Numbered from the stretch's first letter, positions 42,395 through 52,922 are shown. The stretch: DNA of 64,000 nucleotides from a virus (IMGVR_UViG_3300043313_001192:25598-89597); one strand, 5' to 3'. Program-made: numbers and translations. The notes: a model not told the origin generated them from the sequence alone.

Positions 42395-45300
42395 CTCTGT
42401 TCCGTCAGCAGCTTGCCGTGCCTGCCGAACCGCGCCTTGCCGCACCCACCTATCCATGCCGGTCCCAGCCTCACCACGCCTGCCTTGCCCGGCCGCGCCT
42501 AGCCTTCTCACACCGCGCCTGCCCCACCATGCCGAGCCTGTCCACACCTCACCCAGACGGGCCTGCCCAGCCACGCCTTGCCTTGCCGCACCTGACCGTG
42601 CCACGGCTGCCTGGCCGCACCACACCCAGTCGTGCCAGATCCCGCCTAGCCATCCCCTGCCTGCCTCGCCCTGCCTGACCGCACCCCACCATGCCTAGCC
42701 CCACCGCGCCTGCCATGCCGTACCAGACCTTGCCGAGCCAACCGGGCCTGCCTTGCCAAGCCAACCGCACCTAGCCCTCCGCGCCGCGCCTGTCCATGCC
42801 TAGCCCTGCCTGCCGCGCCATGCCGTACCGGAAGCTACCGGGCCGGAACACGCCGGGCCGCACCTAGCCATGCCCTGCCGAGCCTGCCTACCGTGCCGTG
42901 CCGTACCGGGCCTAGCCCCGGTCGACCATGCCTTGCCTGCCAAGCCCAACCCGGCCATGCCTAACCCTGAGCACCGCGCCACGCCTGCCTGACCAAGCCG
43001 CGCCTGACCGAACCAAGCCCCGCCGAGCCCACCTCGCCTGCCGGGCCTGGCCGTGCCTGGCCTAGCCGCACCTATCCATGCCCCGCCTGCCAAGACCCGC
43101 CGTGCCGTGCCATCGGTACCGAGCCCTACCAAACCACGCCTGCCGCGCCGTGCCAGGTGCTGCCGTGCCGACCACGCCTAACCTTGCCCCGCCTGCCCCG
43201 CCATGCCCAGTCGCACCCTGCCGCGATCGCCATGCCCAGCCGTGCCGTTCCTGCCATGCCGGACCTCGCCCTCCCGGCCATGTCGTGCCCTGCCCCGCCT
43301 GCCCTGCCGAGACTGGCCGAGCCATGACATGCCTTGCCTCGCCTGGCCGTGCCGAGCCCGGACCCGCCTGCCTTGCCATGCCGGGCCGGGCCGTGCCTAG
43401 CCGACCTAGCCTTGCCTGCCGTGCCCCGCCTAGCCTGACCGAGCCATACCCCGCCTGCCCAGCCACTCCTTGCCGTGCCTTGCCATCCGCGCCTCGCCTG
43501 CCGAACCGGACCCCGCCTTACCCAGCCACACCGACCAAACCTCGCCTGCCAAACCTGGCCTTGCCGTGCCACACCAAGACGAACCTGGACATGCCCACAC
43601 GTGCCCTGCCGACCCGAACCACACCGAGCCATGCCTGCCGCGCCACGCCTTGCCTTGCCATGTCAACCGGGCCTGGCCCTGCCGCCCGCGCCTTGCCACG
43701 CCTGCCCGACCACACCACGCCTTGTCCTGCCCACCATGTTCCGCCTGCCGGGCCTAGCCCTGCCTTGCCAGACGATCCTGGCCGCGCCTGCCCTGCCTTG
43801 AGCGCCTTGCCTCGACCCGCCGTGCCAGGACTGCCGGACCGTACCGTGCCCAGCCTCACCACGCCGTGCCTAGCCGCAGCTGCCGGACCGTGCCTTGCCC
43901 AGCCACTCCATCCGTACCTAGCCTGCCGCGCCCTGCCTTGGCCCGCCACGACCCGCCCGGACTCGCCCCGCCTAGTCATGCCTGCCCAGCCGAACCACAC
44001 CTAGCCTGACCATGCCCTGACCTGCCTGCCGAGCCACGCCGTACCGCGGAAGCCACGCCGATGCCTTGCCCCGCCTGCCCCGCCGCACCTAGCTGCACCG
44101 CACCAAGACCCGCCTGCCGCGCCTGGCCGAACCTTGAATGCCTTGCCCTCCGCGCCGCACCGAGACACACCTGCCCAGCCCCGTCGTGCCATGCCTGACC
44201 GCGCCCCGCCTGACCAAGCCTGCCTTGCCGAACCGGGCCGCACCATCCTCGCCATGCGGTGCCGTGCCCCGCCTTGCCTGCCGTGCCGCGCCCTGCCAAA
44301 CCTAGCCAAGTCGTGCCCTGCCATGACGAGCCGTGCCGGACCTGCCTCACCACGCCCAGCTCCGCCGAACTCCCCGAGCCCAGCCATGCCTGCCACACCC
44401 GGCCTTGCCACACACTGCCGCGCCCACCGATCCTGGCCGCGCCCAGCCGTGCCTGCCCGGCCCCGCCGCACCTCGCCATGCGCTGCGATACCACGCCACG
44501 CCCTCCGCGCCTGCCTGGCCCAGCCACACCGTCCCGTGCCACGCATCCCAGACCACGCCATGCCTGCCTCACCTAGCCCTGCCAAGCCCGGCCAATCCTG
44601 GGCGTGCCGGGCCGAGCCAAGCCTGCCGGACCAAGACGTGCCATCCCCTGCCGTTGCCATGCCTGGACCTGCCGCACCGAGCCACGCCTGCCTGACCGCA
44701 CCAGACCCGGCCGCACCCTGCCTAGACCACCGCGCCATGCCTGCCAGGCCCTGCCTCGTGAAGCCCAGCCCCGCCTCGCCGTGCCCAGCCAATCCGCGCC
44801 TGCCCCACCGATCCAAGCCCTGCCTTGCCTAGGCAAACCACGCCTGCCTGGCCTAGCCGGACCAAGCCGAACCCCGCCTACCCCGACCCGCCTGCCGGAC
44901 CGCACCTTGCCGTCCGCGCCGCGCCCAACGATGCCCAGCCACGCCTGCCGAACCGTGCCACGTCGTACGCCGCCAAGCCGGACCCAACCTGCCTCGCCAC
45001 ACCCAGCCTGACCGTGCCCCGCTTCACCGCGCCTGCCGCGCCTCGCCCACCAAGCCATCCTCGCCGGGACGCATCGCACCTCGCCTGCCGCGCCACGTCA
45101 TGCCACAGCTCGCCGCGACGTACCAAGCCTCGCCTGCCATGCCTCGCCTCGCCTCGCCTAGCCCAGCTCGCCATGCCCAGCCCGGCCTGCCGGGCCGCAC
45201 CGAACGATGCCGAAAGCCACCAAGCCCACCATCCCGAGCCGCACCACGCCTGCCACGCCCCTCCGAGCCTGACCACACCATGCCCTTCCTCGCCTGCCGT

Positions 45301-45898
45301 GCCCGACCCTGCCAACCACTCCTAGCCCTGTTCACCATGCGATGCCTGCCCGGCCGGACCGGACCGCGCCGTACCCGCCCCTGCCAATCCCTGCCTAGCC
45401 CTGCCTGCCACGCCGTGCCCAACCAAGCCCGGCCGGTCCCTGCCATCCCTTGCCATGCCAAGCCTGCCGTGACCCGCCTTGCCACGCCCCGCTTGCCCCG
45501 ACGCGCCTGGCCTTGCCTAGCCTGCCGAACCGTGCCCAACCGAACCAACCGCACCGTGCCCGGCCAACCCTGACCGCGCCAAGCCTGCCAAGCCCCGACA
45601 CGACTAGCCATCCCGCGCCTTGCCCACCACGCCTGCCAGACCAAGCCAAGCCGTACCATCCGCGCCTTGCCGCCCACGCCGTGCCGCGCCCCGCCTGCCA
45701 TGCCGTGCCGCGCCTCACCGCGCCAAGCCTCATCACGCCATGCCCAGCCCAGCCTGCCGGACCTGGACCCGCCGTGCCGTGCCTAGACCTGCCTGCCATG
45801 CCGCGTCGACCGGGCCAAGAATCCCATGCCCCGCCCCGCCTAGCCTGCCCCGCCGAGTGCTGCCCTGCCGCGCCTAGCCTTGCCATCCGTGCCAGGGC
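42395..45898. repeat. 3.5-kb degenerate pentanucleotide array
   Basis: The plus strand is an almost unbroken run of CC-starting pentamers (CCTGC, CCGTG, CCTAG, CCATG, CCGAG and so on); the minus strand reads GGNNN with GG every 5 bases. The open frames in it are by-products of a period that is not a multiple of 3 and contains few stops: they occur in all frames and read as Gly/Ala/Arg or Pro/Cys/Leu low-complexity peptides. No gene, tRNA, promoter or terminator can be supported inside. It separates the leftward tail genes from the leftward middle genes. Confidence 0.92.
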
Positions 45899-45955
45899 AC
45901 AGAACGAGGCAGGACACCCCCCACGGGTCCTGCCTCGTCCGGCTCTGATGTGCTG

Positions 45956-46624
45956 CTACTTGATCTCCACCGAGCGGGTCGGGTCGATCATGAAGGTGCC
46001 CATGTCGCCCTTCTTCTCCGGACGCCACTCGCCGACGCCCACACCCAGGCCACCGGCCTCGATCAGCGAGAGCACCGACTCCCTGGTCAACATGGACTTC
46101 ACGTAGGTCACTTCGAGGGTCGTCGACCACTCGGTGAACTGCGGCCGGTAGCGCAGGTCGGTGCCGCCGTTGCCGACGCGCACGACGTCCTCACGCATGA
46201 TCGGCTCGCCCTCGATCCGGACCATCATCTGACCCTCGACCTTGGACATCTCGCCGCTGAAGAACAGCGTCTGCCGGAGGCTGACCATGGTCACCGACTT
46301 GTCGAAGAACCGGGCCGCGGAGACGGTCGCGGCCTTGAACGCGATCGACGGGAAGCCGTAGCCGCCGTCGTCCATCTTGTAGGCCGCGGCCTCGTAGTCG
46401 CCCTCGGGATCCTTGGGCGCCTTCGGGCTCTTGCGGCCCTGCATCGCGTCGAGCATCTGACGCTTCGCCTTCTCCGAGAACTTGTGCATGATCAGCGGCG
46501 CGGATCCGACGATCGGGATCAGCAGCGTCTCGGTGCCGATCCGGGAGATCTCGATCGCCGGGGCGCTGTCGTCAGCTGCGGGAGGAGGAGTCGCTGCGGT
46601 CTTCTTGGCAGGCTTCGTGGCCAT
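45956..46624 (-). CDS. conserved phage protein, RAMP-like ending, 222 aa
   Basis: ATG at 46624 behind AAGGACGGAACGACAC. After a Lys/Pro/Ala-rich start comes a folded domain: LLIPIVGSAPLIMHKFSEKA, GGYGFPSIAFKAATVSAARF, MREDVVRVGNGGTDLRYRPQ, and a Gly-rich end VGVGEWRPEKKGDMGTFM. This resembles a family common in actinophages. The Gly-rich closing loop recalls Cas7/RAMP-type RNA-binding proteins, but I regard that as only suggestive. Function unknown. Confidence 0.72.
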   Translation of the reverse strand: MATKPAKKTAATPPPAADDSAPAIEISRIGTETLLIPIVGSAPLIMHKFSEKAKRQMLDAMQGRKSPKAPKDPEGDYEAAAYKMDDGGYGFPSIAFKAATVSAARFFDKSVTMVSLRQTLFFSGEMSKVEGQMMVRIEGEPIMREDVVRVGNGGTDLRYRPQFTEWSTTLEVTYVKSMLTRESVLSLIEAGGLGVGVGEWRPEKKGDMGTFMIDPTRSVEIK

Positions 46625-46716
46625 GTGTCGTTCCGTCCTTGAGGTTGTGTTCCCCACCTTGGGGAATCAGGTGACGGCAACGTAGCACAGGGCCTAGACC
46701 ATGGTGTGGAGGTTGG

Positions 46717-47643
46717 TCACGACCAGTAGGAATAAGTCACTCTCAAGATGAAGTTCCCGGCCGGTGCGTCCACCGAGTAGCCGTAGTAGGCGGGGTTCGT
46801 GGTCGGTCCCGGCCCCAGGGTGATCCCGCAGAACGAGCTGTACGTGATGACGGTGGCCGCCCAACTGGTGATGTCGACCTCGAAGTAGGAGGAGTAGGTC
46901 AGGTCCTTGCGGGTGCGGGCGGGTTTCGTGTCCGCTGCACCCCACGTGCTGGGCTTGGTGGTCTGGTTGTAGAAGTCGCCGACCATCACGGTGCCACCGG
47001 CCTTGTCGTACCACCACGCCCAGCCCGCGTTGCAGTCGAAGATCACCTTGGAGACCACCGCACCAGCAGGGAAGGTCGGGTTGAAGTACAGCAGCGACTT
47101 CCGGTTGCCGTGCGTGGCCGAGTAGTAGCCCTGGTGCACCGCACCGTCGTGCCCGGAACCGCTGATCTTGTTGCCCGCACCGTTGTACGCCTGGGTCCAA
47201 CCGACGTAGAAGTTCGTGGTCGTGGTCTTCTGGGTCTGCACCGTGACCGTCGCGGTCTCCGCGGACGAGGAGGACGCATGCGTGGTCGAGCCGGTGAACT
47301 TGGCGTAGAACTTGGTGGAAGCAACCGGTGTCGTGCTGATGGTGGCAGTGCCACCGCCAGACGGTGCCGCCGCGGTAGCAAACTTCACCCAGGCGCCGGA
47401 GGAGCTGAAGTAGTAGAACTCGAAGTTGCCGCCGTTGCGCCCGGTGGTGCTGGCCGTCAACGTGAACGAGGAGCCCTTGTGCACCACGGTGGCCGACTTG
47501 GTGCACGTGGTCGTGGTGCTGATCAGTGAGGTGCCGACACCCTCTTTGAGCGACTCGTACGTCGGGACCTGCCACACAGACGCAGCGAACCGCCACACCG
47601 CCCCGTCCCAGACCCGGATCGTGCCGGGTGCATAGCTGGTCAT
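46717..47643 (-). CDS. minor tail/receptor-binding-type protein, 308 aa
   Basis: ATG at 47643. Short start typical of phage fibre tips (GTIRVWDGAVWRF), an Ig-like domain at about 42-135 (TCTKSATVVHKGSSFTLTAS, TKFYAKFTGSTTHASS), then a large aromatic beta domain (about 140-308) with Trp/Tyr-rich strands. Likely exposed at the tail tip and involved in host binding; inference from architecture and its place among tail genes. Overlaps the next gene by 4 bases. Confidence 0.72.
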   Translation of the reverse strand: MTSYAPGTIRVWDGAVWRFAASVWQVPTYESLKEGVGTSLISTTTTCTKSATVVHKGSSFTLTASTTGRNGGNFEFYYFSSSGAWVKFATAAAPSGGGTATISTTPVASTKFYAKFTGSTTHASSSSAETATVTVQTQKTTTTNFYVGWTQAYNGAGNKISGSGHDGAVHQGYYSATHGNRKSLLYFNPTFPAGAVVSKVIFDCNAGWAWWYDKAGGTVMVGDFYNQTTKPSTWGAADTKPARTRKDLTYSSYFEVDITSWAATVITYSSFCGITLGPGPTTNPAYYGYSVDAPAGNFILRVTYSYWS

Positions 47644-49970
47644 GCTGCTCCTATCTTCGCGGCACCGGGCAGGTAGATCACGATCACCCGGTCCCGGTAG
47701 ACAGTGGCGTTAGGGCCTCCGTGGCTGTACTCGGTGCGGATCATGTACTTGGTCCCCGCGGTCACCGTCACGATCGAGAACGTGGTGTAGGGAGTCCGGC
47801 TGGGCACGGTGTCGGAGGAAGAGATCGCCACGTCTCCAGCGAACCCGACGTAGCTACCACCCAACCCGTCGTCGCTCACATCGCTGTAGGTCCCGCAACG
47901 CATCAACAGATAGTCGTCATAATCCGCACGCCCCACCCCGGTGGAGATGGCGATCATCACGCCGTCGGACGGTGGTGTGGTCACCACCCGGTAGGCGTTC
48001 GGCACAGCGGCGTACCCAGAGGCCAGCAGCGGCACGTTGTTGGCGGTCACACCCATGTAGCCGCCGGTCATCACCGTGATCTGGGACTGCTTCACCGAGG
48101 TGTCCAACCACTGACTGAACATCGGCCAGGCAGCGAACGGGAAACCCAGGTCGGCTGGTTGTGGGTCGACGCCAGGGTCCCCGGACCACAGGAACTGCGG
48201 TGGCACCGCGGCCTCTTCCGGAAGCAGTCCCAGCATCCGGTCGACGTAGCTGCGTGAGGTCACGTCACCGGCCTGCTCGGGCGGATCCTTCACGGGTCCG
48301 ATCCGCATCGGCACCACCGGGTCGATGTCGGGTGGGCTGACCTCTGAGGTGATGACGTCCGAGGCCGTGACCGTGCCGTCGGACTTCACCCACCCGGTCT
48401 CCAGACCGTCAGCCAGTCGCAGCTCGCGTGGAGACCTGATCACCTCGTGGGTGTCGACCAGCACTTGCCCGGCCGTGCAGGCGATGAACGGACGGAAGAG
48501 CACCGTGGTGGGCAACGGGTTGACCGCCGCCTCCACCGCAGCAGACGTACCGACAGCGGGCTCGGCCCCGTCACCGTGCGCGATGACACCGGCCACCTCG
48601 TCCCAGGACGGCTCGACGGTGTAGTAGCTGGAGGTCGAGTTGTGCGGCTCGCCGTCCCACACGAACGTCTCGTCCCCGATCGAAGCGGTGGTGCCGTCGA
48701 AGTAGGTGCGTCCGTTCGGCAGCGGCGCCTGCCCGACCCGGAGCATCACGTTGTCCAGGTAGGCCCGCGTACCCGCCACCGGCGTCTTGGCGGCGAGCCC
48801 TACGAAGAAGCTGTGGGTGCTGCCGTCGTCCGGTGCAGTCATCTTCACCTCGGCGTAGACCCACCGGTCCTTGGCGGTGATCGTGGGACCAGCGCTGTTG
48901 AAGAGGTACTGCAGGTTGACGTCCGGGCTCCCGGCAGGGACGTAGACCTGGGCCGACAGCGTCAACAGCGAGCCCGGTGGCACCTCCTCGGTGCCGATGA
49001 CGCAGTTGCTGTGCGTGGTCCCTGCGTCCAGGTTGGGCCAGGTCACCTTGACCGACTGGGCACCGGAGTAGTGCTGCTCGGTGGCGTACTCCACGACGGC
49101 GACTGTCCCAGCACCGAAGGCTGGGTTGGAGTGCCAGTCGGGTCCGGTACCTGCGGTGGGCGACGCATCCTCCGCACTGGGCTTGGTGACCAGGTTCCTG
49201 GACACCAAGATGCCGGTCTCCTTGGCCGGGACGATCGGCACCTGGTTGGCGCACACCACCTGACCGAGCAGCGTGTGGTCGGCGTCGTAGCACAGCCAGC
49301 CCATCGACATCGTGGCCGAGCTGCCCAGCGCCGAGACCCGTGCACTGTTGCGGTACAGGCTGGCCTCGGAGATCGGGATCGGGTCACCGTTCCAGTAGAT
49401 CGAGCCGCCGGTGCCGATCTGCCAGCCACCGCCGATGGTCGGGCCGGGCAGCTCGGCGATGAAGGTGGACGGTGCGCTCCGCTGCTCCCACAGCTCGCGG
49501 GTGTACTGCCACCACGAGGTGAGCGAGACGTCGTTGCCGCCATCAGGTGGCGCTCCATGGGTGTGGTCGGAGCGAGCCACCGTGCTCGCCGTACCGTCGG
49601 CGGCGACGTCACCAGGAAGCTTGGTGGGTGTGACCGCCCCGAACTTCGCATCCAACGTCACCAGGCTGGTGTCGTGCAGCCCGTCGTCGGTGACCGTGGC
49701 TGCCATCGACCCGGTGGAGCGGAAGTCCAGCTTGCTGCGCTGGGCACGGGCAGCTCCATCGTCGGCCACGGTGGTGTAGTTCCGGCCTCCGGTCCAGGCG
49801 GTGCCGTCCCAGTACTTCAGCGCCCCTGGCGTCGCTGAGTCGTCGAACCAGAGCTGGCCCTTGACCGGGGCGGTCGGCGGCGTGCCCCGGTTCTCGGCCC
49901 GCGCGTTGATCAGCTGGTTGTGCCGCAGGTCGATGTCGGTGGCGAACCACTCCGCTGCCGGGGCCGTCAT
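47640..49970 (-). CDS. minor tail / tail-fibre protein, 776 aa
   Basis: ATG at 49970 overlaps the stop of the upstream gene (ATGA). N-terminal fibre motif (TDIDLRHNQLINARAENRG, KGQLWFDDSATPGALKYWDG) as in many siphophage fibre proteins, followed by an adhesin-like shaft. A jelly-roll-like carbohydrate-binding region at about 275-430 (VAVVEYATEQHYSGAQSVKV, STHSFFVGLAAKTPVAGTRA) and a further beta domain complete it. Probable receptor-binding component. Confidence 0.76.
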   Translation of the reverse strand: MTAPAAEWFATDIDLRHNQLINARAENRGTPPTAPVKGQLWFDDSATPGALKYWDGTAWTGGRNYTTVADDGAARAQRSKLDFRSTGSMAATVTDDGLHDTSLVTLDAKFGAVTPTKLPGDVAADGTASTVARSDHTHGAPPDGGNDVSLTSWWQYTRELWEQRSAPSTFIAELPGPTIGGGWQIGTGGSIYWNGDPIPISEASLYRNSARVSALGSSATMSMGWLCYDADHTLLGQVVCANQVPIVPAKETGILVSRNLVTKPSAEDASPTAGTGPDWHSNPAFGAGTVAVVEYATEQHYSGAQSVKVTWPNLDAGTTHSNCVIGTEEVPPGSLLTLSAQVYVPAGSPDVNLQYLFNSAGPTITAKDRWVYAEVKMTAPDDGSTHSFFVGLAAKTPVAGTRAYLDNVMLRVGQAPLPNGRTYFDGTTASIGDETFVWDGEPHNSTSSYYTVEPSWDEVAGVIAHGDGAEPAVGTSAAVEAAVNPLPTTVLFRPFIACTAGQVLVDTHEVIRSPRELRLADGLETGWVKSDGTVTASDVITSEVSPPDIDPVVPMRIGPVKDPPEQAGDVTSRSYVDRMLGLLPEEAAVPPQFLWSGDPGVDPQPADLGFPFAAWPMFSQWLDTSVKQSQITVMTGGYMGVTANNVPLLASGYAAVPNAYRVVTTPPSDGVMIAISTGVGRADYDDYLLMRCGTYSDVSDDGLGGSYVGFAGDVAISSSDTVPSRTPYTTFSIVTVTAGTKYMIRTEYSHGGPNATVYRDRVIVIYLPGAAKIGAA

Positions 49971-50167
49971 GCAACCACCCGCTGCAGCCTGTCGCACACA
50001 CAGACCTCGTCGTCACAGAACCCGTACTGTGGCGCCATCGTCGTCACCCGGTGCTCACGCACCAGCTGGCGCCCGTGGTGGGTGTGTCCGCACTTGCAGG
50101 GGTAGCCCGGCGTCACGGCGATCCAGTGCTCTTGGACCGTCCTGACGATGTCGTTGACGTTGCTCAT
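49967..50167 (-). CDS. Cys/His protein between tail genes, 66 aa
   Basis: ATG at 50167 overlaps the stop of the upstream gene. PCKCGHTHHG and FCDDEVCVCDRL give five Cys and several His, a likely zinc site. Placed within the tail operon. Function unknown. Confidence 0.66.
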   Translation of the reverse strand: MSNVNDIVRTVQEHWIAVTPGYPCKCGHTHHGRQLVREHRVTTMAPQYGFCDDEVCVCDRLQRVVA

Positions 50168-50658
50168 GACAGGTAGGCCGTTCCGGCGATCGGCTCGGAG
50201 AAGTCGATGCTCAGGTTGTCGTTGTTCGTGTAGGTGACCGCGCCGCGCACGGTGTTCCCCGCGGTGTTGATCACGCGCACCTGTGGCTCGTAGTGCATCA
50301 GGTGCATGATCGACCAGCGCGTCGCCGCGGTGGTCTGCTGGTGCTCGTAGTACGAGGGCGCTCCGCCCTCTCCGTAGATCGGCAACCAGGCAGTGCCGTT
50401 CCAGACGAACGTCGGCTGAGGCACCAGCACTGGTGGCGTCTTGATCCAGAGGTCGCCAGGTGCCACATCGAGCACTGGTACGCCCGCCTGCACGTAGGCG
50501 TGCACCGAGCGACCTTGAGGTCCCTGCGGCCCGACCGGACCGATGCCGTCGGCAACCACGATCAGATCGACGTCGGCGGTGGCCAGCTCAAGGTCGAGCG
50601 CTGCGGTGCTGGGACGCACCGCGACGCTCTGCTGGGCTGCACCACCGATGTCGACCAC
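50164..50658 (-). CDS. tail protein with short collagen-like stretch, 164 aa
   Basis: ATG at 50658. N-terminal beta/helix unit (LDLELATADVDLIVVADGIG) ending in GPVGPQGPQG, then PTFVWNGTAWLPIYGEGG (a fibre motif shared with the gene at 51504) and a beta C-terminal domain. Probably a short fibre subunit of the tail tip. Confidence 0.72.
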   Translation of the reverse strand: MVDIGGAAQQSVAVRPSTAALDLELATADVDLIVVADGIGPVGPQGPQGRSVHAYVQAGVPVLDVAPGDLWIKTPPVLVPQPTFVWNGTAWLPIYGEGGAPSYYEHQQTTAATRWSIMHLMHYEPQVRVINTAGNTVRGAVTYTNNDNLSIDFSEPIAGTAYLS

Positions 50659-50672
50659 TGCTCAGTCCTTCC

Positions 50673-50936
50673 TCACACCTCGGGCGAGGTCGCGCCCGAG
50701 GCCGGTCCGGCGACCACGTTGCCGTCCTGCATCTTGGAGACCACTGTGTTCCAGGGTGTCACCTGGGACTCCACCCAGAACGCGGCACCGGCGGTGACCG
50801 CGCCGATGATCAGCGAGCAGATCGCGACCACGTCCTTGTCCAGGGTGTCGATCAGTCCGAGCCCACCGTTGATCACTCCGAGCGCGGCCAGGATCGAGTA
50901 CACGATCACCACCGGGCGATTGGTCTTCTCGTTCAT
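50673..50936 (-). CDS. holin, 87 aa
   Basis: ATG at 50936. Short charged start (NEKTNRP), two membrane segments (VVIVYSILAALGVINGGLGL and VAICSLIIGAVTAGAAFWVE) and a polar C-terminal tail (SKMQDGNVVAGPASGA). This is the usual shape of actinophage holins, and it sits directly after the lysin gene. Holins form membrane lesions that release the lysin. Confidence 0.78.
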   Translation of the reverse strand: MNEKTNRPVVIVYSILAALGVINGGLGLIDTLDKDVVAICSLIIGAVTAGAAFWVESQVTPWNTVVSKMQDGNVVAGPASGATSPEV

Positions 50937-50938
50937 CA

Positions 50939-51364
50939 CTACCTCCCTGCTGTCTTCCGCGCCGCTGCCTTCTTGGCGGGCGGCCTGCGGTGCGGAATGG
51001 TGACCTCGTTGATGTCCCAGGCCCAACCCGCGTACTTCAACTTCGGCCAGTGACGGCCGAACCAACCGATCGGCCGGGTCGCGACGCGACCCCACCCGTC
51101 GGCGTCCGTGGAGCGCACCCGACCACCGCCCATCGAGATGGCGATGTGGCCGAATCCGCGCGAGCCGCCGAGCCAGTAGACCGCCGCACCGCGCGGTGGC
51201 TTCTTGTCCCGGTGCCTGTCGTTGGCGTTGCGCCAGGCCGTGGCGGCGTCGGGGTAGCGCGGTGGGATCCCGGCCCACTGACGGGACTGCTGCAGGCACA
51301 TCCCTGGCGCGTTGCGAGTGTCGGCCTGCGCGGTGCGCGCAGTCGTGGCCGCGTTGTTGGCCAT
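50939..51364 (-). CDS. CHAP/NlpC-like peptidase lysin, 141 aa
   Basis: ATG at 51364 overlaps the stop of the tiny gene upstream (ATGA); an extra Met lies just before. C23 in PGMCLQQSRQWAG and H73 in GFGHIAISMGGGRVRS are in the positions of the Cys-His pair of CHAP/NlpC-P60 cell-wall peptidases. Only the catalytic domain is present, with a basic Ala/Lys tail (RRPPAKKAAARK) in place of a binding domain. It should cleave peptide bonds of peptidoglycan at the end of infection. The adjacent holin supports this. Confidence 0.78.
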   Translation of the reverse strand: MANNAATTARTAQADTRNAPGMCLQQSRQWAGIPPRYPDAATAWRNANDRHRDKKPPRGAAVYWLGGSRGFGHIAISMGGGRVRSTDADGWGRVATRPIGWFGRHWPKLKYAGWAWDINEVTIPHRRPPAKKAAARKTAGR

Positions 51365-51492
51365 CACGTCCTCTTCTCGTCGTCGTCCTCGGTGGCCGGG
51401 TCGTGCGGCTCGGTGGCGTGACGGTCCTGCCGGTCGGGCTGCGGCGGCTCGTCGACCGGCTCTTCCTTCTGCCAGGGTGTGCGGCTGCTCAT
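51364..51492 (-). CDS. tiny charged protein upstream of lysin, 42 aa
   Basis: ATG at 51492 (with GAGAGGAACGCCC upstream on the minus strand) to TGA overlapping the lysin start. Almost entirely charged and Pro-rich (WQKEEPVDEPPQPDRQDR, TEDDDEKR). Coupling to the lysin suggests a translational leader or regulator of lysis; inference. Confidence 0.6.
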   Translation of the reverse strand: MSSRTPWQKEEPVDEPPQPDRQDRHATEPHDPATEDDDEKRT

Positions 51493-51503
51493 GGGCGTTC
51501 CTC

Positions 51504-52919
51504 TCATCCGTCTGCGGGGAAGCTGATGTTGGCGAGTGAGGCCCAGACCGCGCCGGTCATCGCGAGGTTCAGCTTCACGGTGCCGTCGGTCATGATGTTG
51601 ATCCGGCTTGCCGGGTCGGTAGAGGTGGGCACGCTGACGTGCTGGTTGCCACCAGGCCGGTAGCCAGCAGGCAGGGTGAAGAGGGTGGCGCCCACGGTGA
51701 CGGTGCCCGGCTTGAGCATCCCGCGCAGGTAGACGACGCCGCCGATCCTGCGGTAGCCCGCGGGCTCCCAGGTCGGGACGCTGTAGTTGGTCCAGCTGCT
51801 CAGCAGCGTGGGGGCGATCCAGGTGGTGTCGTCGAGCCCGGCGGTCCCGACCAGCATCCAGCTGGTGCCGAGCCGCACGTAGTAGCGTCCGGTGTCGGTC
51901 TCATAGATCGTGTTCCCCTCGACCACCCAGACAGGCCGGGTGGTCGAGGTGCACGAGACGAATCCGCTGGCTGTCTGCCAGCCGTACGCGCCGGACCAGA
52001 AGTGCAAGAACCCGGTGTTCTGGTTGGCGTACAGCTGACCCAGCGACAACGGGACCGGGTAGTTGAAGATGCCGCCGATCCCGGCCGCAGCGAACGAGGA
52101 CCAGGACTGGGTCCAGGTCCCGATGGCCGCATTGCTCGGCGGGATGGCGCTTTGGACCTGCAGCTGCCCGCGGTGAGTGACACCCTCCCGCACGTAGACC
52201 TGGGTGTTGCGGTCCACAGCCGCAGTGACGTTGGCGTCGGACGCTCGCGCCCAGACACCGGTCGAGGCAACCCAGACGCCGTTCTCACCGCCCTGGCTCT
52301 GGAAACCCAGCAGCACCCGGTCACCGGCTTCGGTCAGCACGTCGTCGACGAGCTGGAGCCCGGTGAGCGTGACGTTGCTCCCGACAGTGCTGGCCGCGCG
52401 CACCGGCGCCAGCAACGGGCCGGTCAACCCGGCCATCCCCGCAGGTCCGGTAGCACCAGTCGGCCCGAGAGCACCCGTCCCGGTGGGGCCAGTCGCTCCG
52501 GTGGGTCCGGTAGCTCCGGTGGGTCCTAGTGCACCGACCGGACCGGGCGCCCCCACACCGGCAGGTCCGGTGGGACCAGTCGGACCGGACGGACCGATGA
52601 TCATGTTCTGCCAGGCTGCACCGTCCCAGGTCCGCACCATCCGCGGCGGTCCGGGACTCACCCAGATGTCACCGGTACCAGGCTCGGACGGTGCGCTGGT
52701 GGACTCGGTGACAGCGATGCCTTCACCGGTCAGTCCCACCGGTCCAGGAGGTCCGGGCGCACCGACCGGACCATCGCTGCCCAGGACCATGTTCAGCCCG
52801 TCCTGAGCGGGCAAGGACAAGTCCAGTGTGGGTGCCTGGCTCGGCAGGAGTTCGATGGCCAGTGTGGTGTCGTTGGGTGGGATGATGAGGCTGACATCCC
52901 ATCCGGTGGCCTCTGACAT
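51504..52919 (-). CDS. minor tail protein with collagen-like segment, 471 aa
   Basis: ATG at 52919. N-terminal beta unit, then collagen-like Gly-X-Y stretches at about 50-65 ([13 protein letters not shown]) and 108-165 ([26 protein letters not shown]). A phage shaft/tip region follows, with fibre motifs ([26 protein letters not shown]) and a C-terminal beta domain ([20 protein letters not shown]). Trimeric fibre architecture; probable tail-tip or host-contact protein. Confidence 0.78.
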   Translation of the reverse strand: MSEATGWDVSLIIPPNDTTLAIELLPSQAPTLDLSLPAQDGLNMVLGSDGPVGAPGPPGPVGLTGEGIAVTESTSAPSEPGTGDIWVSPGPPRMVRTWDGAAWQNMIIGPSGPTGPTGPAGVGAPGPVGALGPTGATGPTGATGPTGTGALGPTGATGPAGMAGLTGPLLAPVRAASTVGSNVTLTGLQLVDDVLTEAGDRVLLGFQSQGGENGVWVASTGVWARASDANVTAAVDRNTQVYVREGVTHRGQLQVQSAIPPSNAAIGTWTQSWSSFAAAGIGGIFNYPVPLSLGQLYANQNTGFLHFWSGAYGWQTASGFVSCTSTTRPVWVVEGNTIYETDTGRYYVRLGTSWMLVGTAGLDDTTWIAPTLLSSWTNYSVPTWEPAGYRRIGGVVYLRGMLKPGTVTVGATLFTLPAGYRPGGNQHVSVPTSTDPASRINIMTDGTVKLNLAMTGAVWASLANISFPADG

Positions 52920-52922
52920 TGC

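Noticed and set aside
42395-45898. Many open frames of 80-300 codons on both strands in the pentanucleotide block.
   Set aside because: They occur in all frames, consist of low-complexity Gly/Ala/Arg or Pro/Cys/Leu peptides, have no ribosome sites, and follow from a 5-base period with few stop codons.
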